Shown: positions 11,604 to 22,274, counted from the stretch's first letter. The stretch is 64,000 nucleotides of DNA from Aphanomyces cochlioides (GCA_019828595.1 JAHQRK010000004.1:744001-808000); one strand, 5' to 3'. Program-made: numbers and translations. Notes: a model not told the origin generated them from the sequence alone.

Positions 11604-12455
11604 CTACACCTTGGGTCCATCGAATGACGACGCCGTGGCAGGTGGCGTCATGATCTGTAGATGAACCGACGACACGGCACCGGTGGCAGTCGTCTCCATC
11701 AACTCTGGGGGCATGAGTGGTGCTGCCGGCAACGACCAATGCCGCTTGAGTTTCGAAAGGAGCAGCACGATGCAAAAGCAAACGACGTGGGCAAGAATGA
11801 TGCCAAACCAAATGACAGGAGCCAAGGATTTGTTCAAGTCCATGAGGTCGTACGGCCAGAAGCCATGGAGATACGTGACGTTACCGATCCACGTGAGGAT
11901 CGAGTAGAGCGTCGGCCAGAGCACGAGATACTTGAGGCTCGACCGCTGGACGACAAATTCATTCGCCGCAAACTCGATGAGGAGCAAGACAAGATTCGCC
12001 AAGTGGACGATGTACGTCGCAAAGTCCGAGGGCGGGCTCTTCGGGTCGAAGAGCAGGATCCAAAAGACAAGCGCGACGAGAAAACACGACGAGAGCATGA
12101 CGTCGTGGAGGATATTGAGTCCGCGCGCCGCATTCACTTCAATGTTGGCCCAATGCCGCCCTTGGTAGACGATGACAGCGCTGAGGTAGACGATCTGGAG
12201 CGTGAAGTTCCAGTACGTGTAGTAGTTGAGGTTGAACCAGTTGGACGAGTTGATGCGAATGATCCAGACAACGACGAAGAAGGCCAAGACCGCGACGCGG
12301 TAGAGGAGCAGTTTGATATTCGACGGATTCACTTCAACGGCGACGAGGTAGTCGGGTCGCGCTTCAATGTAGATGCGGACGGCGCAGACGATCACGATGA
12401 GCCCGAGGCCGATGCCGCAGACAAGTTCTTTCCACAGGTTTGGATCCGCCGCCAT
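11604..12455 (-). CDS. Multipass membrane protein, rolling-stone/AIG1-like, copy A
   Basis: A 283-residue single-exon protein with about seven hydrophobic helices, e.g. LVCGIGLGLIVIVCAVRI, VAVLAFFVVVWIIRI and WFGIILAHVVCFCIVLLL. A central YYTYWNFTLQIVYL segment and a later FWPYDLMDLNKSLAP segment are shared with the paralogue at 13457. The 'YWNFTLQ' core and the helix layout recall the rolling-stone and FAR-17a/AIG1 families, but no catalytic residue pair could be confirmed, so the family call is tentative. The C-terminal tail is cytosol-like and rich in Pro/Thr/Ala. It is transcribed away from copy B with about 1 kb between them. Confidence 0.75.
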   Translation of the reverse strand: MAADPNLWKELVCGIGLGLIVIVCAVRIYIEARPDYLVAVEVNPSNIKLLLYRVAVLAFFVVVWIIRINSSNWFNLNYYTYWNFTLQIVYLSAVIVYQGRHWANIEVNAARGLNILHDVMLSSCFLVALVFWILLFDPKSPPSDFATYIVHLANLVLLLIEFAANEFVVQRSSLKYLVLWPTLYSILTWIGNVTYLHGFWPYDLMDLNKSLAPVIWFGIILAHVVCFCIVLLLSKLKRHWSLPAAPLMPPELMETTATGAVSSVHLQIMTPPATASSFDGPKV

Positions 12456-13456
12456 CGTGCACTTCGTCGAGTGAGTGCCGTGCTGGAAATAGTGGCCGTT
12501 TCATCTCCTCCATGGCGAACGCAGATCTGAAACTCAGTGGATGGCGATCAACTCAAGAAGCCAGTCGACTCGCATGAGCCATAGACGCCTTCCATCCCCA
12601 CAACAAGTCAAGGACGTGCCGCTCTTCGTGGCTTTCAGGAATGCCCATGGCCTCGACGACAGGATGGCAAAAGAGGACATTTCAATGATGTGAAATTTCT
12701 CCACTTCTTCCAATGTGTGGAGAAGACCGAGATCTTGATCGCGACAGAGAATGCCGTCGAGTAGCAATGCCAAGATGAAAGAACGTCCGCTGGTCTATCC
12801 TTACAACCGACAGCAGAGTGAAAGGTCGAACACTCCAAAGGGCGCCACCACGATCTCTGCGATCACATACAGTATTCGTCTTTCCAGATGGCGATCGAGG
12901 CGCGCCGCTTCACGGAGGACGCGCAGAGTATATAATATATACTCTGCATTAGAAGCAGCTTTCCAAGTCTTCGAAAACACGCTCTAGAGAACAGAGCTCC
13001 TTCTTCATGAGTCCTTCCATCGATCGCGACCTCATGAAGCATTGAACGTAATGATCTTGGAGCCATGTTCATGCCGCCATGGACCGTAGGACATCGTTCT
13101 GACCCCTGTTGGATCTCCATGGATCCGTCCAGCACAAACATCCTTCCATGCGTTCGCACGTTGAATAAAGTGAGAGAGAATACAAGCGGCAGCGCGCGGG
13201 GGATTTGTACAGTGTACCTCTCGACATGGTCAAACCGCGCCGTCGCTATGGCTTTGCATCTTCCCGTCCACATGCCGATGAACCTTCTCCACCATTGAAG
13301 ATCGCATTTCGCATCGAATATCTTGGGGACGTCCGCGTCTGTCGAGTGGAATCATGTGCATGTTCCATCCAATGGTCTCGCAACGAATGACAACAGGATT
13401 CGAAATTCAGCAAGTCGTTGAAGGTCGGCGGCAGTGCACTTTTTAATCCAAGAAGG
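12456..13456. other. 1-kb spacer between the two divergent membrane-protein genes
   Basis: No convincing gene. ORFs on the minus strand at 12534-12773 and 12863-13273 have no family features and no matching copy elsewhere in the window, although the first (VEKFHIIEMSSFAILSSRP) reads somewhat like protein. No TATCCGGATA palindrome was seen. It probably holds both promoters. Confidence 0.5.
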
Positions 13457-14245
13457 ATGGTCGAGGCGGTCGTGTGGCAATCCATCGTGATCGCGGCGAT
13501 GCTGGCGATTGGCTTTGGCGTCGCGGCGTTCCGACTCGCGACGATTCCAAGACCCAAATATGCCATCCTCGTCAAGCTCTACCACAAATCGGTGCTCCTC
13601 CTCCTCCTACGGATCCTCACGCTCTTGCTCTTCGTCGCTGTCTTTGTCGTGAGCCTCAACCGCAGCAACTTCCACGACATGGTCTACTACACGTATTGGA
13701 ACTTTACGATTCAGACCATCTACGTCCTCGCGGCAATCATCCATCAGCTTGCAACGTGGTCGCAGCCTCGACCGGCGCATGCCAACCAAGTCCTCAATGT
13801 CTTGTGGGATGTTGCGTTTCCATCGTGCATCCTTGTCGTTGGCGTCTACTGGGGAGTGCTCTACACGCCTGGCAAGGTCATTCCATGGACAACTTACGTT
13901 GTTCACGGCGTCAATCTCGGCCTTCTCTTCCTGGAATTTGCGTTCAACGAATATCTCATCCAGCGCAACAATCTCAAGTTCGTCATCATTTGGCCTGCTC
14001 TGTACGGCGCCGTGACGTGGATCACCATGGCCACGGGACTCAACTCCGTCTGGCCATACGACCTCCTCGACGTCTCCAAGCCCCTCGCGCCTCTCAAGTG
14101 GTTTGGAATCGTCGCTGGGCACGTCGTTGCTTTTGGCGTTGCTCTCTTGCTCTCCAGTGCCAAATTGCGACTCGTCCCTGCGCCGCCTGAAGACAACAAG
14201 AATGGCAATCCGATCGTCGCCAAGACGCACATCGACTTTGTGTAA
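13457..14245 (+). CDS. Multipass membrane protein, rolling-stone/AIG1-like, copy B
   Basis: Paralogue of the gene at 11604-12455; the two share YYTYWNFTIQTIYVLAAIIH (copy A: YYTYWNFTLQIVYLSAVIVY), FAFNEYLIQRNNLK and VWPYDLLDVSKPLAPLKWFG. About seven hydrophobic helices are visible and there is no intron. The start MVEAVVW at 13457 is preferred over the ATG at 13418 because it lines up with the start of copy A. It ends in a short hydrophilic tail (AKTHIDFV). Function unknown. Confidence 0.75.
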   Translation: MVEAVVWQSIVIAAMLAIGFGVAAFRLATIPRPKYAILVKLYHKSVLLLLLRILTLLLFVAVFVVSLNRSNFHDMVYYTYWNFTIQTIYVLAAIIHQLATWSQPRPAHANQVLNVLWDVAFPSCILVVGVYWGVLYTPGKVIPWTTYVVHGVNLGLLFLEFAFNEYLIQRNNLKFVIIWPALYGAVTWITMATGLNSVWPYDLLDVSKPLAPLKWFGIVAGHVVAFGVALLLSSAKLRLVPAPPEDNKNGNPIVAKTHIDFV

Positions 14246-15243
14246 GAGAAATAGCACCCCCCCATTGACTGTCACACGTCTCAAATGTCCATCGAAATCA
14301 CAATCCAACAGCAGATCTCAATCAAGTGATAGACAACAACATGCAGTGGGGACGTCATGAAGACTTCGCCTTGTTGTCATTCTCTCGATTGACAAATTGC
14401 TTGTTGCGATCGCACGGCCGTACCGTGCACTTCTGGTGAATTTCCATGGAAGTCCAACAAGTTGGATTACAGTGCGTGCGTACCCCATGCTGGGTTTGCT
14501 CGCGGCCATACCATCCCCTTCTGTAAGCTTTCATAGCGAGGCTTACGATCGCTTTCTGCTCGCGGCGACGAGTTCAACATTGGCGGTGATCGACTTCTCA
14601 GTATTCGTCGACATGATCGTGACACTTGCTCCAGTGTTGATCACTCGATCTGGCTAAATCTATTCCTTCACGGGGCTATACACACATAGACGAGTTTACT
14701 CTGTTTCAATGCAGACTCCATGGAGAGACTAGGCGGCCTCCAAGCTCACACAGTCCATGGCTGATTGCCTCCCAAGTCGGCAGCCGTCATCAATCTAGTA
14801 TTTCATCCAATCAGATTCAAGCAAAAAAACGTAAACATTTTGATTGGTTGAAATAATATTTATTTTGAAGTATACTTTATTCAAGTGAGTGTATTTTTAG
14901 GTGGAAAATGGCTGGTTGTCAGATCTGGTTTCTGTGGCTGGCCGTCATTTTCGAAGAGACGCTCAAGTAGAAAGTCGTGGCCTACGCCGTCGCCGTCGCT
15001 TCGCATTCGGTATCTCCGCCTGGTGAATCTTCTCTGTACCAGGCGGTCAAAAGTAATGCAAGAGCAGAGTCGTCGATATTTCTATAGTTAGATGATGAAC
15101 AGTTCCTGTCTGTTTGTTGTCTTGGTAAGGTATCGCACATTTCATTGCCATTCTCCCCGCGCGATTTTTCAAATGCACCAAGATGTTGTAGACAAAGACT
15201 GCCAATAAATCAAAAGATCACAGCACGTTGAACTTAACTCCGA
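14246..15243. other. 1-kb spacer; inverted CCAATCA repeat near 14800-14854
   Basis: No gene was recognised. An 86-codon ORF at 14397-14657 has no family features. ATTTCATCCAATCAGA (14800-14815) faces TTTGATTGGTTGAAAT (14839-14854), matching at 14 of 16 positions around a 23-nt loop. This resembles the CCAAT-containing inverted repeat at 10559-10592. Confidence 0.45.
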
Positions 15244-16347
15244 CTAGCTTTCTTCAGTCTCAAAGAGCTTTCCTTGACCTCGTCCACCTCGGGAAGGAGG
15301 ACGACCGCCTTTGCGACCACCACTTTGTCCCCCGTTCGACGATGTTCTATCACGGCTACTTGGTTTGGCTTGATTATCGACGGCTTCACTTGGTGCCTGC
15401 GCTTCCGAAACACTTTCACCGTTGGCTTTAGCCCCTCGACCACCACGTCCGCCAGCTTTTCGCGGCGCTGCAGGTGCATTCTCGTCAGTGTTAGCCGATG
15501 AAGACGCTTCTGGAGCGATCGATGGGTTTCCACGACCGCGGCCACGACCGCGACCTCGACCACGACCTCGTCCACGACCACGGCCTCCTTCGGTATCTCG
15601 GGGTACGTCTTCGCCGTCAGCAGCAGGAGCATTGGTTTCTTCAGCAGACTGACCTTCCTGGTCTTCATTCGTCGGTCGATTCTTTCGAGTCTTCTTGGCT
15701 GACTTGTCTTCCTTCTCGGTAGATTCTTCTTGTGTGCCTTCAGCGTCTGAAGCGTCCTGATTGCCGTTTGGAGCGCTTCCACGGCCACCACGACCACCAC
15801 GTCCGCCTCGACCACCTCGACCGCCGCGGCCACCACGTCCTCCGCGTCCGCCACGACCTCGTCCTCCATGTTCAACGTTTTCACCGTCATTTGCAACATG
15901 CGTTGGTCGAGGTTGTTCTTGGGTCACTTTCTCAACGGGGATTGGCTTTTGGTATCCTGGTGCTTTCACATCGACAGCCGACGCATCCAATGCAAGTTGG
16001 ATCGAAATGCCAGGGATCTGTCGTTGCGTTTCAACAACATCCAAACCTTCTTCCAATGGTTCATACACATCGACTGTTTCGACCGACGAAATGTTTGTGA
16101 CCGTGTGGAGGTTAGGGATGCGGTGCTTGAGGATTTCCGCCACCGACACCGCTTTGCTGATTGCTTTCCCCATGGCCTTCAACACAACGTCGCCCGTTGG
16201 CGACGCATTCTCACCAGGTGCGAGGAGACTCGTCGCATATTGGACATAGCCTCGGGCCTTGCCGTTGAATGTAATGCGGATTTCATTCGGCTGCACCGCG
16301 TTCTCCTCTTGGTCTCCTTTCTTCTCGGCACGGCGATACTTGTGCAT
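15244..16347 (-). CDS. Alba-domain RNA/DNA-binding protein with RGG-repeat tail
   Basis: The N-terminal Alba domain (about residues 17-115) reads NEIRITFNGKARGYVQYATS, then VVLKAMGKAISKAVSVAEIL, then ETVDVYEPLEEGLDVVETQ and IPGISIQLAL. The rest is dominated by GGRGGRGG blocks (about 15780-15870), a second GRGRGRGRG block (about 15535-15600) and acidic/Lys-rich linkers. Eukaryotic Alba-RGG proteins bind structured RNA, R-loops or translated mRNA; the small Alba proteins are also RNase P/MRP subunits. The ATG at 16347 gives a normal family N-terminus (MHKYRRAEKK). It shares a 129-nt promoter with the coiled-coil gene at 16477. Confidence 0.9.
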   Translation of the reverse strand: MHKYRRAEKKGDQEENAVQPNEIRITFNGKARGYVQYATSLLAPGENASPTGDVVLKAMGKAISKAVSVAEILKHRIPNLHTVTNISSVETVDVYEPLEEGLDVVETQRQIPGISIQLALDASAVDVKAPGYQKPIPVEKVTQEQPRPTHVANDGENVEHGGRGRGGRGGRGGRGGRGGRGGRGGRGGRGSAPNGNQDASDAEGTQEESTEKEDKSAKKTRKNRPTNEDQEGQSAEETNAPAADGEDVPRDTEGGRGRGRGRGRGRGRGRGRGNPSIAPEASSSANTDENAPAAPRKAGGRGGRGAKANGESVSEAQAPSEAVDNQAKPSSRDRTSSNGGQSGGRKGGRPPSRGGRGQGKLFETEES

Positions 16348-16476
16348 TGCGCTTCTTGACCTCACGATCGTTGTTCTATTCCAGAATGATAAAATACATG
16401 AAGAAGGTTGTCCGGATAATGAAACTTTATCCGGAAGATGTCGGTTTCCTGTTTCATTTTGGGAACTGATGGCGCC
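16348..16476. promoter_or_regulatory. Bidirectional promoter (Alba / coiled-coil gene) with two CCGGATA-type sites
   Basis: GTCCGGATAA at 16410-16419 and TTATCCGGAAG at 16427-16437 face each other between two divergent start codons only 129 nt apart. These are half-degenerate forms of the TTATCCGGATAA palindrome. Confidence 0.5.
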
Positions 16477-17040
16477 ATGAACGACGAGATTGTCCACCAT
16501 GCGTTGGAGATCAAGTACTCGAGCGAAGACATGCCGCACCTGGAGGGTCTCATTGAGAAGGCAAAGGCGTCAGTCGAGCAAAGACGCCAACAGCGCGATC
16601 TTCTCATCGCGGAAGCAGCCGAGCGGCGCCAGAAATTAGATCAACTCGCCAACGACGAACTTGCAATTCGAAATCAACATGAAGAAGCGCTCAAGGGGAG
16701 ATTCAAGCTCCAACGACGGCTTTCTGACGTCGGTGGACATGAGAATACTCTAAAAGTACTCATGGACAACTTGGCAACGACCAAGCAAGATATTGCCCAA
16801 GTCCGACGTCTGTGATCAATCGTACCAACATGACTGACCGAATGTGTAGAGACGAAAGCGACGTTGGTGGCGACGCACAAGGAGATGGAGAAAGAGCATG
16901 CAAACCTCGTTGCTGCGATCAAAAAGTCGGAAGCGAATATCCAAGCCATCAGTCAAGATCGAGCTTTGTTCGAGTCGAAGAAAGGCGGCGTGGAGGCGAA
17001 ACTGACCAAGATCGCCGCGTTTCTCATGTCATCAACGTAA
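16477..17040 (+). CDS. Small coiled-coil protein
   Basis: Two exons (16477-16807 and 16850-17040) are joined by a 42-nt intron that restores the frame as RRQTKATLVATHKEM. The product of about 173 residues is almost wholly helical and heptad-like, rich in Glu, Lys, Gln and Arg (IEKAKASVEQRRQQRDLLI; KEMEKEHANLVAAIKKSEAN). The size and character would suit a structural subunit, for example of a kinetochore or tethering complex, but no family was recognised. No membrane segment or signal peptide is visible. Confidence 0.7.
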
Positions 17041-17152
17041 TGGTTGCATATATTTATCCCTCGTTGATCCATTCTTCCTCCATCTCGACGACGTCTCGGT
17101 TCGATCAAATGACAGCGTCCATAATACGAGTCTACGTTCTAGTTAAGCTGGC

Positions 17153-20100
17153 CTACCACCTTGGCTGAGAGGTTGACGACTTGTTGGTGTACGACGACGA
17201 TTTGTTGGAGCCACTCGTGCCTGACGTGCCGCTACTGGGAGGTTTTCGGCCTTGGTTGCGGTTTTGCGACGACACGCCGCCCTTCTGGTTGCTGCGGTTG
17301 TCGTTTTGACCACGTCGGTGGGTGTTGGAGCTTTCTTCCTTGGACGATTGCGAGACGCTGCGGAGATCCATCATGCGCTCGTTGTTTTCAACGATAACGC
17401 CAATCTTTTCACTGTACTGCAGAGCCAATTGTTGCAAGCGAGTACGTTCGACCTTGTGCAAGACGATCGACTGCGAGCCTTGGTCCCAAGCACCTTGGAG
17501 CTCTTCGTTGATCATCATCTTGGACACGACAGAGTGCACAGTCTTTGAGTCGAGCTCAAACATGGCGCAGAGGTGCGAGAGGTTGAGCGCATCGTACTCT
17601 TCCGAGAAGGCCATTAAGTACGAACGAAGCGATTCGACTTGGATCTTGTGCTGGACCATGTCCTTGACCTTTTGAGCAGTACCAGCGCCAGGAAGGAGTT
17701 CCCACACGCTCAAGCCGCAGATCAAGTCGACACTCTTTTGCCACTGGCCTTGGCTCATGTACTTGGCGGCAGCAACAATGTGGTCGCGGGTGTTCTCGGG
17801 CGGGCCGGCGAAGATGAGGCGGTCGTGGAACTCGAGCAACTTGCGGAAAGCCTTGGAGAGGACACGGCGGCGGTCTTGCGTGCGAGCAAGCACCATGTTG
17901 GGGACTTCGAGCAACATGGCAGACGTCAAGTGGGCCACTTCCAACAATTCCAAGTTTATGTGCATATGGTATGGAACTTGTCGGCGCTTTTCCAAGCGCT
18001 CTTCTTCAGGGTTGCGTTCCTGGTGACGGAACGACGCAACGCCTTGCGCGAGCAACTCCTTGGTCTTGGAACCAGTGCAGATTTCACTCAAGCACGCATG
18101 GGCTTCCCAAATCAAGCCAAGGCGGAAAGCGCACAGACCCAACTGAGCCATCATGCGGTTGAACAAAATTTGCGTCGCAATGTCCGTGTGCACGATCGTT
18201 TCTTGCAAATGGGACATCAAAAGCAAGTCGCGAGCTTCATGGAAGCGGTCATGGATCGCATGGTGATAAATATGGCACAACATCGCACGGGTCTTGGAGC
18301 GATCGTCGGCATATTTGTACACGTACAAGCACAACGCGCTCAAATCCTTCTCGACGTCCATGGGCTCAATGTCGACCTTTGGATGACCCAAGACGGATGC
18401 AGGGTGGACGACCTTGGAGTCGAACTTCGTGAGAGGCTCGGCAGCTTGGCTTTCGCAAGCAGGGTGGATCAACGAAGGTTCGCCGTAGATAGCGCGCTTG
18501 GCATTGGACAAGTGCAATGCGTTGGCAATCGAGTCGTGTTTGTAGTACATGAGTTCGGCTTGGATAAGAGCCACGGAAGCAGCGCGGATGTGGTCTTCTT
18601 GGCGCTTGAAGTAGTCTTGGACGCGCTTGGCGAGAGCGCTGAGGAGGCCTTCGTCGTAGAGACGAGCAATGTATTCGGCCGTGTGAGGGTCCGTCTGTTG
18701 CAAGCTCTTGACGTATTCGTCGTTCAAGCGTTCAATGAACGCCGCCAAGTCACCAGACACCTTGATCAAACCCTTGGCGCCAGCAGCAGGCAAATGGTCA
18801 GCGACGGATGGATCGTCGTCTTCTTCGTCGTTGGCAGCATCGGTGTTCTTGTTGGCACCAGCGCGGATCAAATCAGCTTGGTCTTCCGACGACAATGGAG
18901 CAAGTTTGAAGCCAGGGTTGCGTTCCAAGATGTCGAGGATGTTTTGGAGATCGCTGTGGGCTTGTTTCCACAAGCGCGTCGACAACACTTTGTCAATCTT
19001 GGAGCTTGTGTCGAACATAAGCGTGCCGACCATGTGCATCGTCGCGACGACTTCACGGGCAGGTCCCAAACGACGTGAGTAGTTGACCAATTTGCGCAAG
19101 ATCGTCAACTGGTCGCCCAAGTCAGTGCCGCGCTTACCACGCAGAGCAATGGTTTCCTTGATCTTGTTGTCAAAGCCCTTCTTGCTGAGCTTGAGATCCT
19201 CTTCAACGGCAGCCTTTTTGACTTCCTTGTCCTTGACTTCTTTAGGACCACGGACTTGCTTGACCTTTTGGCTCTTGTCCTTGGACTTGGTCGTCGTCGT
19301 TGGCACCTTCTTCAACCAACGAGCACGGCCCTTCAATTCGCCGACATTGTCGTCATCAGAAGAGGAGGAAGAGGAGGATTCCGATTGCCATTCGTCCGAA
19401 TCACTTTGGTCATCATCGTCGTCGTCATCGTCGGCGTCTTCATCATCGTCATCCTACAGCATATATCCATCAGGTCCAGTCCATAAGCTAAAGCAGAAGT
19501 GTCGGCTTTTTCTATAACAACGAAGGAGAGAAGACCTCCGTCATTTCAAACAAAAGCCATCATTTTCGCAAATGATAGTTTGAAACGGGGTAGTCGACAT
19601 GGAAAAGTCAACCCCACCGAGCGAATTTGCAGCACAGACAGTCCATACACATACCTCGTCGTAGTCGTCATCATCGTCTTCGTCCTCATCCTCATCGGCG
19701 TCTTCATCCTCATCTTCATCCTCGTCGTCATCATCATCATCGTCATCGCTGTCCTCGTCACTGTCTTCATCGCTCTCGTCATCATCGCTAGCAAACGCAG
19801 ATGGATCGTCGCGATAGGCAATGAGCTCCTTGGCGATCGATTCGTTGTGCTTCTTGATCTTGCCCTTCATACGGATCAATGCCTTGGAGTTTTCCTTGGA
19901 CAGCTTTTTGTCTGACTTGCTCTTGAGCTTTTCCAAGATTTCATCTTCCAACTCCGCCATGCACCGAATGTAATACTTGGGGTATCCCGACGCCGCAATC
20001 GCTTGTTTCGCCTTGGCATTTTCAAGCTGTTTCGCCATACCATCGAATTCCGTTTGGATCTTGCTCCAGTCGTAGTTCTTCAAGAAGCGCTTGATCGAGT

Positions 20101-20293
20101 CGACCGACAATTGCAATGCTTGGAGCGCTTTGTCCTTTCCCGAGACCACGACGCGGGTATCGTCGTCGGATTCCGATTCCGAATCGACGTCCCAGCGGTT
20201 TGCTTGGAGCTTTACATCTTCTACTTCAGAACCAGCGCTTTCGTTGTCGCTGCCCGATTCGGACGACGACCCGGCCCAGAATCGACTTGCCAT
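17153..20293 (-). CDS. EIF3C: Translation initiation factor eIF3 subunit C
   Basis: The protein starts MASRFWAGSSSESGSDNES, the usual eIF3c acidic opening, followed by RFLKNYDWSKIQTEFDGMAK, a long Asp/Glu run, then GELKGRARWLKK, ILDILERNPGFKLAPLSSED-type helices and a C-terminal PCI/winged-helix part (LSHLCAMFELDSKTVHSVVS; IVLHKVERTRLQQLALQYSEKI). The tail is Arg/Gln/Ser-rich. One intron (19454-19654) splits the acidic run; both exon edges read (GAT/GAC)n. Role: scaffold of eIF3 on the 40S subunit, contacting eIF1 and eIF5. Length about 980 residues, normal for the family. A partial relative of its acidic region lies upstream at 20887-21427. Confidence 0.95.
19378..19790. repeat. GAT/GAC triplet repeats coding acidic runs on both sides of the eIF3c intron
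   Basis: Long Asp/Glu codon runs flank the 201-nt intron (19454-19654). Similar triplet sequence on both sides of a splice site could promote slippage or variable length between strains. Confidence 0.6.
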
Positions 20294-20886
20294 GTCTTAT
20301 GCGGTTGTGTCGCCACCAAATCCACGCGATTAACTGGACGAGACACAACCTCCACTCAATGAACTAATAAATCCCCGATTTATTAAATTAACTGTCAATT
20401 TATTAATATTTTATTTATAAATTTAATTCTTTAAAACCTGTCCATTATGAACAAAGTCAATGACCAAGGGACATTTCACACTGTGAAATTATTATCACAA
20501 CCGTGGAGACCTCGACTGTGTTCCTGGCCGCGACAGTGATGATAGAGGGACGATAGCTCGCAGATGAAGCTGCTCTACGGTTCTTTAAGGCTCCGGTGGA
20601 GCCATGGGCTTTGTGGATTGCAATGGAGTCTTGCCACCTGGATGGTAAGTCAATTATGGAATGGTTTGATGGAATTGGCGTTGCGGCGTTGCTCGTGTCG
20701 ACAAGGAAGCCGATAAGCCTTGCTAGACTTGCATGCTGCTGCTTTACTTGGCCTGTAGCATGCGCTGCTTGTTTTGCGTGCATAAAATTCCGAGTAGAGT
20801 CTCCGACCATGAGATGAATGCTCGAGGAGATCTGCGAATAGACTTGGGATTACTCAAGAAGTATGCTCTCATTGCTTAAGAAAATG
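20294..20886. other. AT-rich spacer upstream of eIF3c
   Basis: It includes a very AT-rich stretch (about 20360-20450). A minus-strand ORF at 20457-20810 has no recognisable family and was not accepted as a gene. Confidence 0.4.
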
Positions 20887-21427
20887 TCACCGACGCGTCG
20901 GCAATGCGCAAGCTCTGCATGGCTTTGGGCGTAGGGGTGGTCTTTCTCTTTCCCGTTGGCGTTTGATCCAGCGAGCCCTCCCTTCACACGTGCGAGTTGA
21001 TTTCACTGCCGTGAGAATCTCCTCGTTGTCGTCGCTATCGTCATCAATAGATTTGTCACTGGTTTCGCGGTCACTCTCGTCGCAGTCGTAGCCGTCGCTC
21101 GATCTCACTTCACTCAAGTCTACATCGCGTTCAAATGCAGATGGATCTTTGGGATACTCGACTCGACGCACCGAGCGTTGCTCTGCTACGAAAGAGCTCA
21201 ATCTTCTCCGTCTCCACGGCGACTACAGTATCGCCAGGCTTGAATTGCGAAAAGACGACGCGAGGGTACATGTTGAGGTTCGGCTCAGTCGCGCCAAGAT
21301 CTGTCAGCAGTCTCAAAGGCCATCGATCGTCCTCTGCGAGATCATGAACTATCGCCTTCGAGGAGACTCCGTGCATTTCACGCCGAGGACTCGCCAAGCA
21401 TGCGTTTGAAAACATGAAATGATGCAT
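20887..21427 (-). pseudogene. Decayed sequence with eIF3c-like segments
   Basis: Two overlapping minus-strand frames together read VEYPKDPSAFERDVD... then a stretch rich in Asp/Glu/Ser, then CEGRARWIKRQRE. eIF3c in the same order has AYRDDPSAFASDDD, an acidic run and LKGRARWLKK. At the DNA level GATCCATCTGCATTTG here matches GATCCATCTGCGTTTG in eIF3c at 15 of 16. The order, strand and closeness (about 600 nt upstream of eIF3c) suggest a diverged partial tandem duplicate. The part upstream (MHHFMFSNACLASPRREMHG ... YPRVVFSQFKPGD) does not match eIF3c and recurs near 23.8-24.2 kb. The frame change near 21180 means it is broken, or has an unrecognised intron. Confidence 0.45.
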
Positions 21428-21460
21428 TAACTAGCTTAAATATATACAGTCCACGACGTG

Positions 21461-21650
21461 GCTATACGATCACCAGCGTTGAGTGTCGTGGTTGACTCAT
21501 ACGTTCATACCAAGGCAATAGGATGGTCTAAGTAGTTACATTTTGATAAATGGTCATAAGCTGAAGACTCTTTACACAGACTAAGCGAGAGGAAGACCAT
21601 GGAATCAGACACAACTACTTAAATCCTGCGACCTAGCTATACGATCACCA
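21461..21650. repeat. 15-bp direct repeat GCTATACGATCACCA
   Basis: Exact copies at 21461-21475 and 21636-21650, 175 nt apart; the second overlaps the 3' end of the transposase relic. It could be a trace of a terminal or subterminal repeat. Confidence 0.5.
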
Positions 21651-22240
21651 CATTTATTACGATAATAACCAATGGGACGACCTTTCTTCGCTACGACTTC
21701 GAGGCAGCGCTTGTTCATAGAGGCTAGAAGATTGTCCAGGTACACTTGAGATAGTTGATTCCATGCCATTTCGATTGAACGCTTCAATTCAGCCTTGTTA
21801 CTGTACGTTCGACCATTCTTGTAAACGAATTGCACCATTTCACCCCATACATTCTCCATGGGATTAAGATCGGGAGAACGCGCAGGCCACGACAAGAGTT
21901 GAACGTTTTTGGACGCAAGCCATTCTTTCGTGGCTCTTGAGCCATGTATTGGCGCATTGTCCTGTTGTAGGACCCACGATTCGCCCGCAATATGCGGTGC
22001 TACAGGAAGGAGAAAGTTCTCCAACGTTGCACAATACTTAGTAGAGTCTTGTTTCCCTTCGAGGAAGGCAAGATTGGTAGTGCCACCAGCAGAGAAGCCA
22101 CCCCAGACCATAACGGAGCCACCACCATTTTGTCGTTTACTGAAAAACTGAGGCTCCTTCCGGAGGTCCCGCCAATAATACTGGAGACCGTCAGGGCCGT
22201 CAAGATTAAACAATAATAATATCGTGAAAAAAATATACAC
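21605..22240 (-). pseudogene. Tc1/mariner-type transposase, 5'-truncated and decayed
   Basis: The C-terminal two thirds of a DDE transposase are readable: FNLDGPDG, GGGSVMVWGGFS, the second catalytic Asp in VLQQDNAPIH, and SPDLNPMENVWG with the third acidic residue. The DNA-binding N-terminus and the segment with the first catalytic Asp are missing: where the family has an acidic pair just before FNLDGPDG, this copy reads FTILLL. It is therefore inactive. Lying in the repeat-rich 20.9-24.2 kb island, it is the only clear transposon coding relic in the window. Confidence 0.85.
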
Positions 22241-22274
22241 CTCTGACCCTGTATATTTACCGTATTTCCTGTAA

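Noticed and set aside
11661..12530. 289-codon frame antisense to the membrane protein at 11604-12455
   Set aside because: Charged shadow of hydrophobic helices; the sense frame has a paralogue.
12863..13273. 136-codon minus-strand ORF between the divergent membrane proteins
   Set aside because: No family, no paralogue, no conserved exon edges.
14397..14657. 86-codon plus-strand ORF
   Set aside because: No recognisable feature; chance ORF in a spacer.
16477..17040. Naming the coiled-coil protein as a kinetochore subunit
   Set aside because: Size and heptads fit many families; no specific motif seen.
17639..19078. 479-codon frame antisense to eIF3c
   Set aside because: Same shadow effect; the sense frame is a full eIF3c.
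9050..21340. HDLAE strings in the ArfGAP intron region and in the 21.3-kb relic
   Set aside because: A five-residue match in different contexts; judged to be chance.
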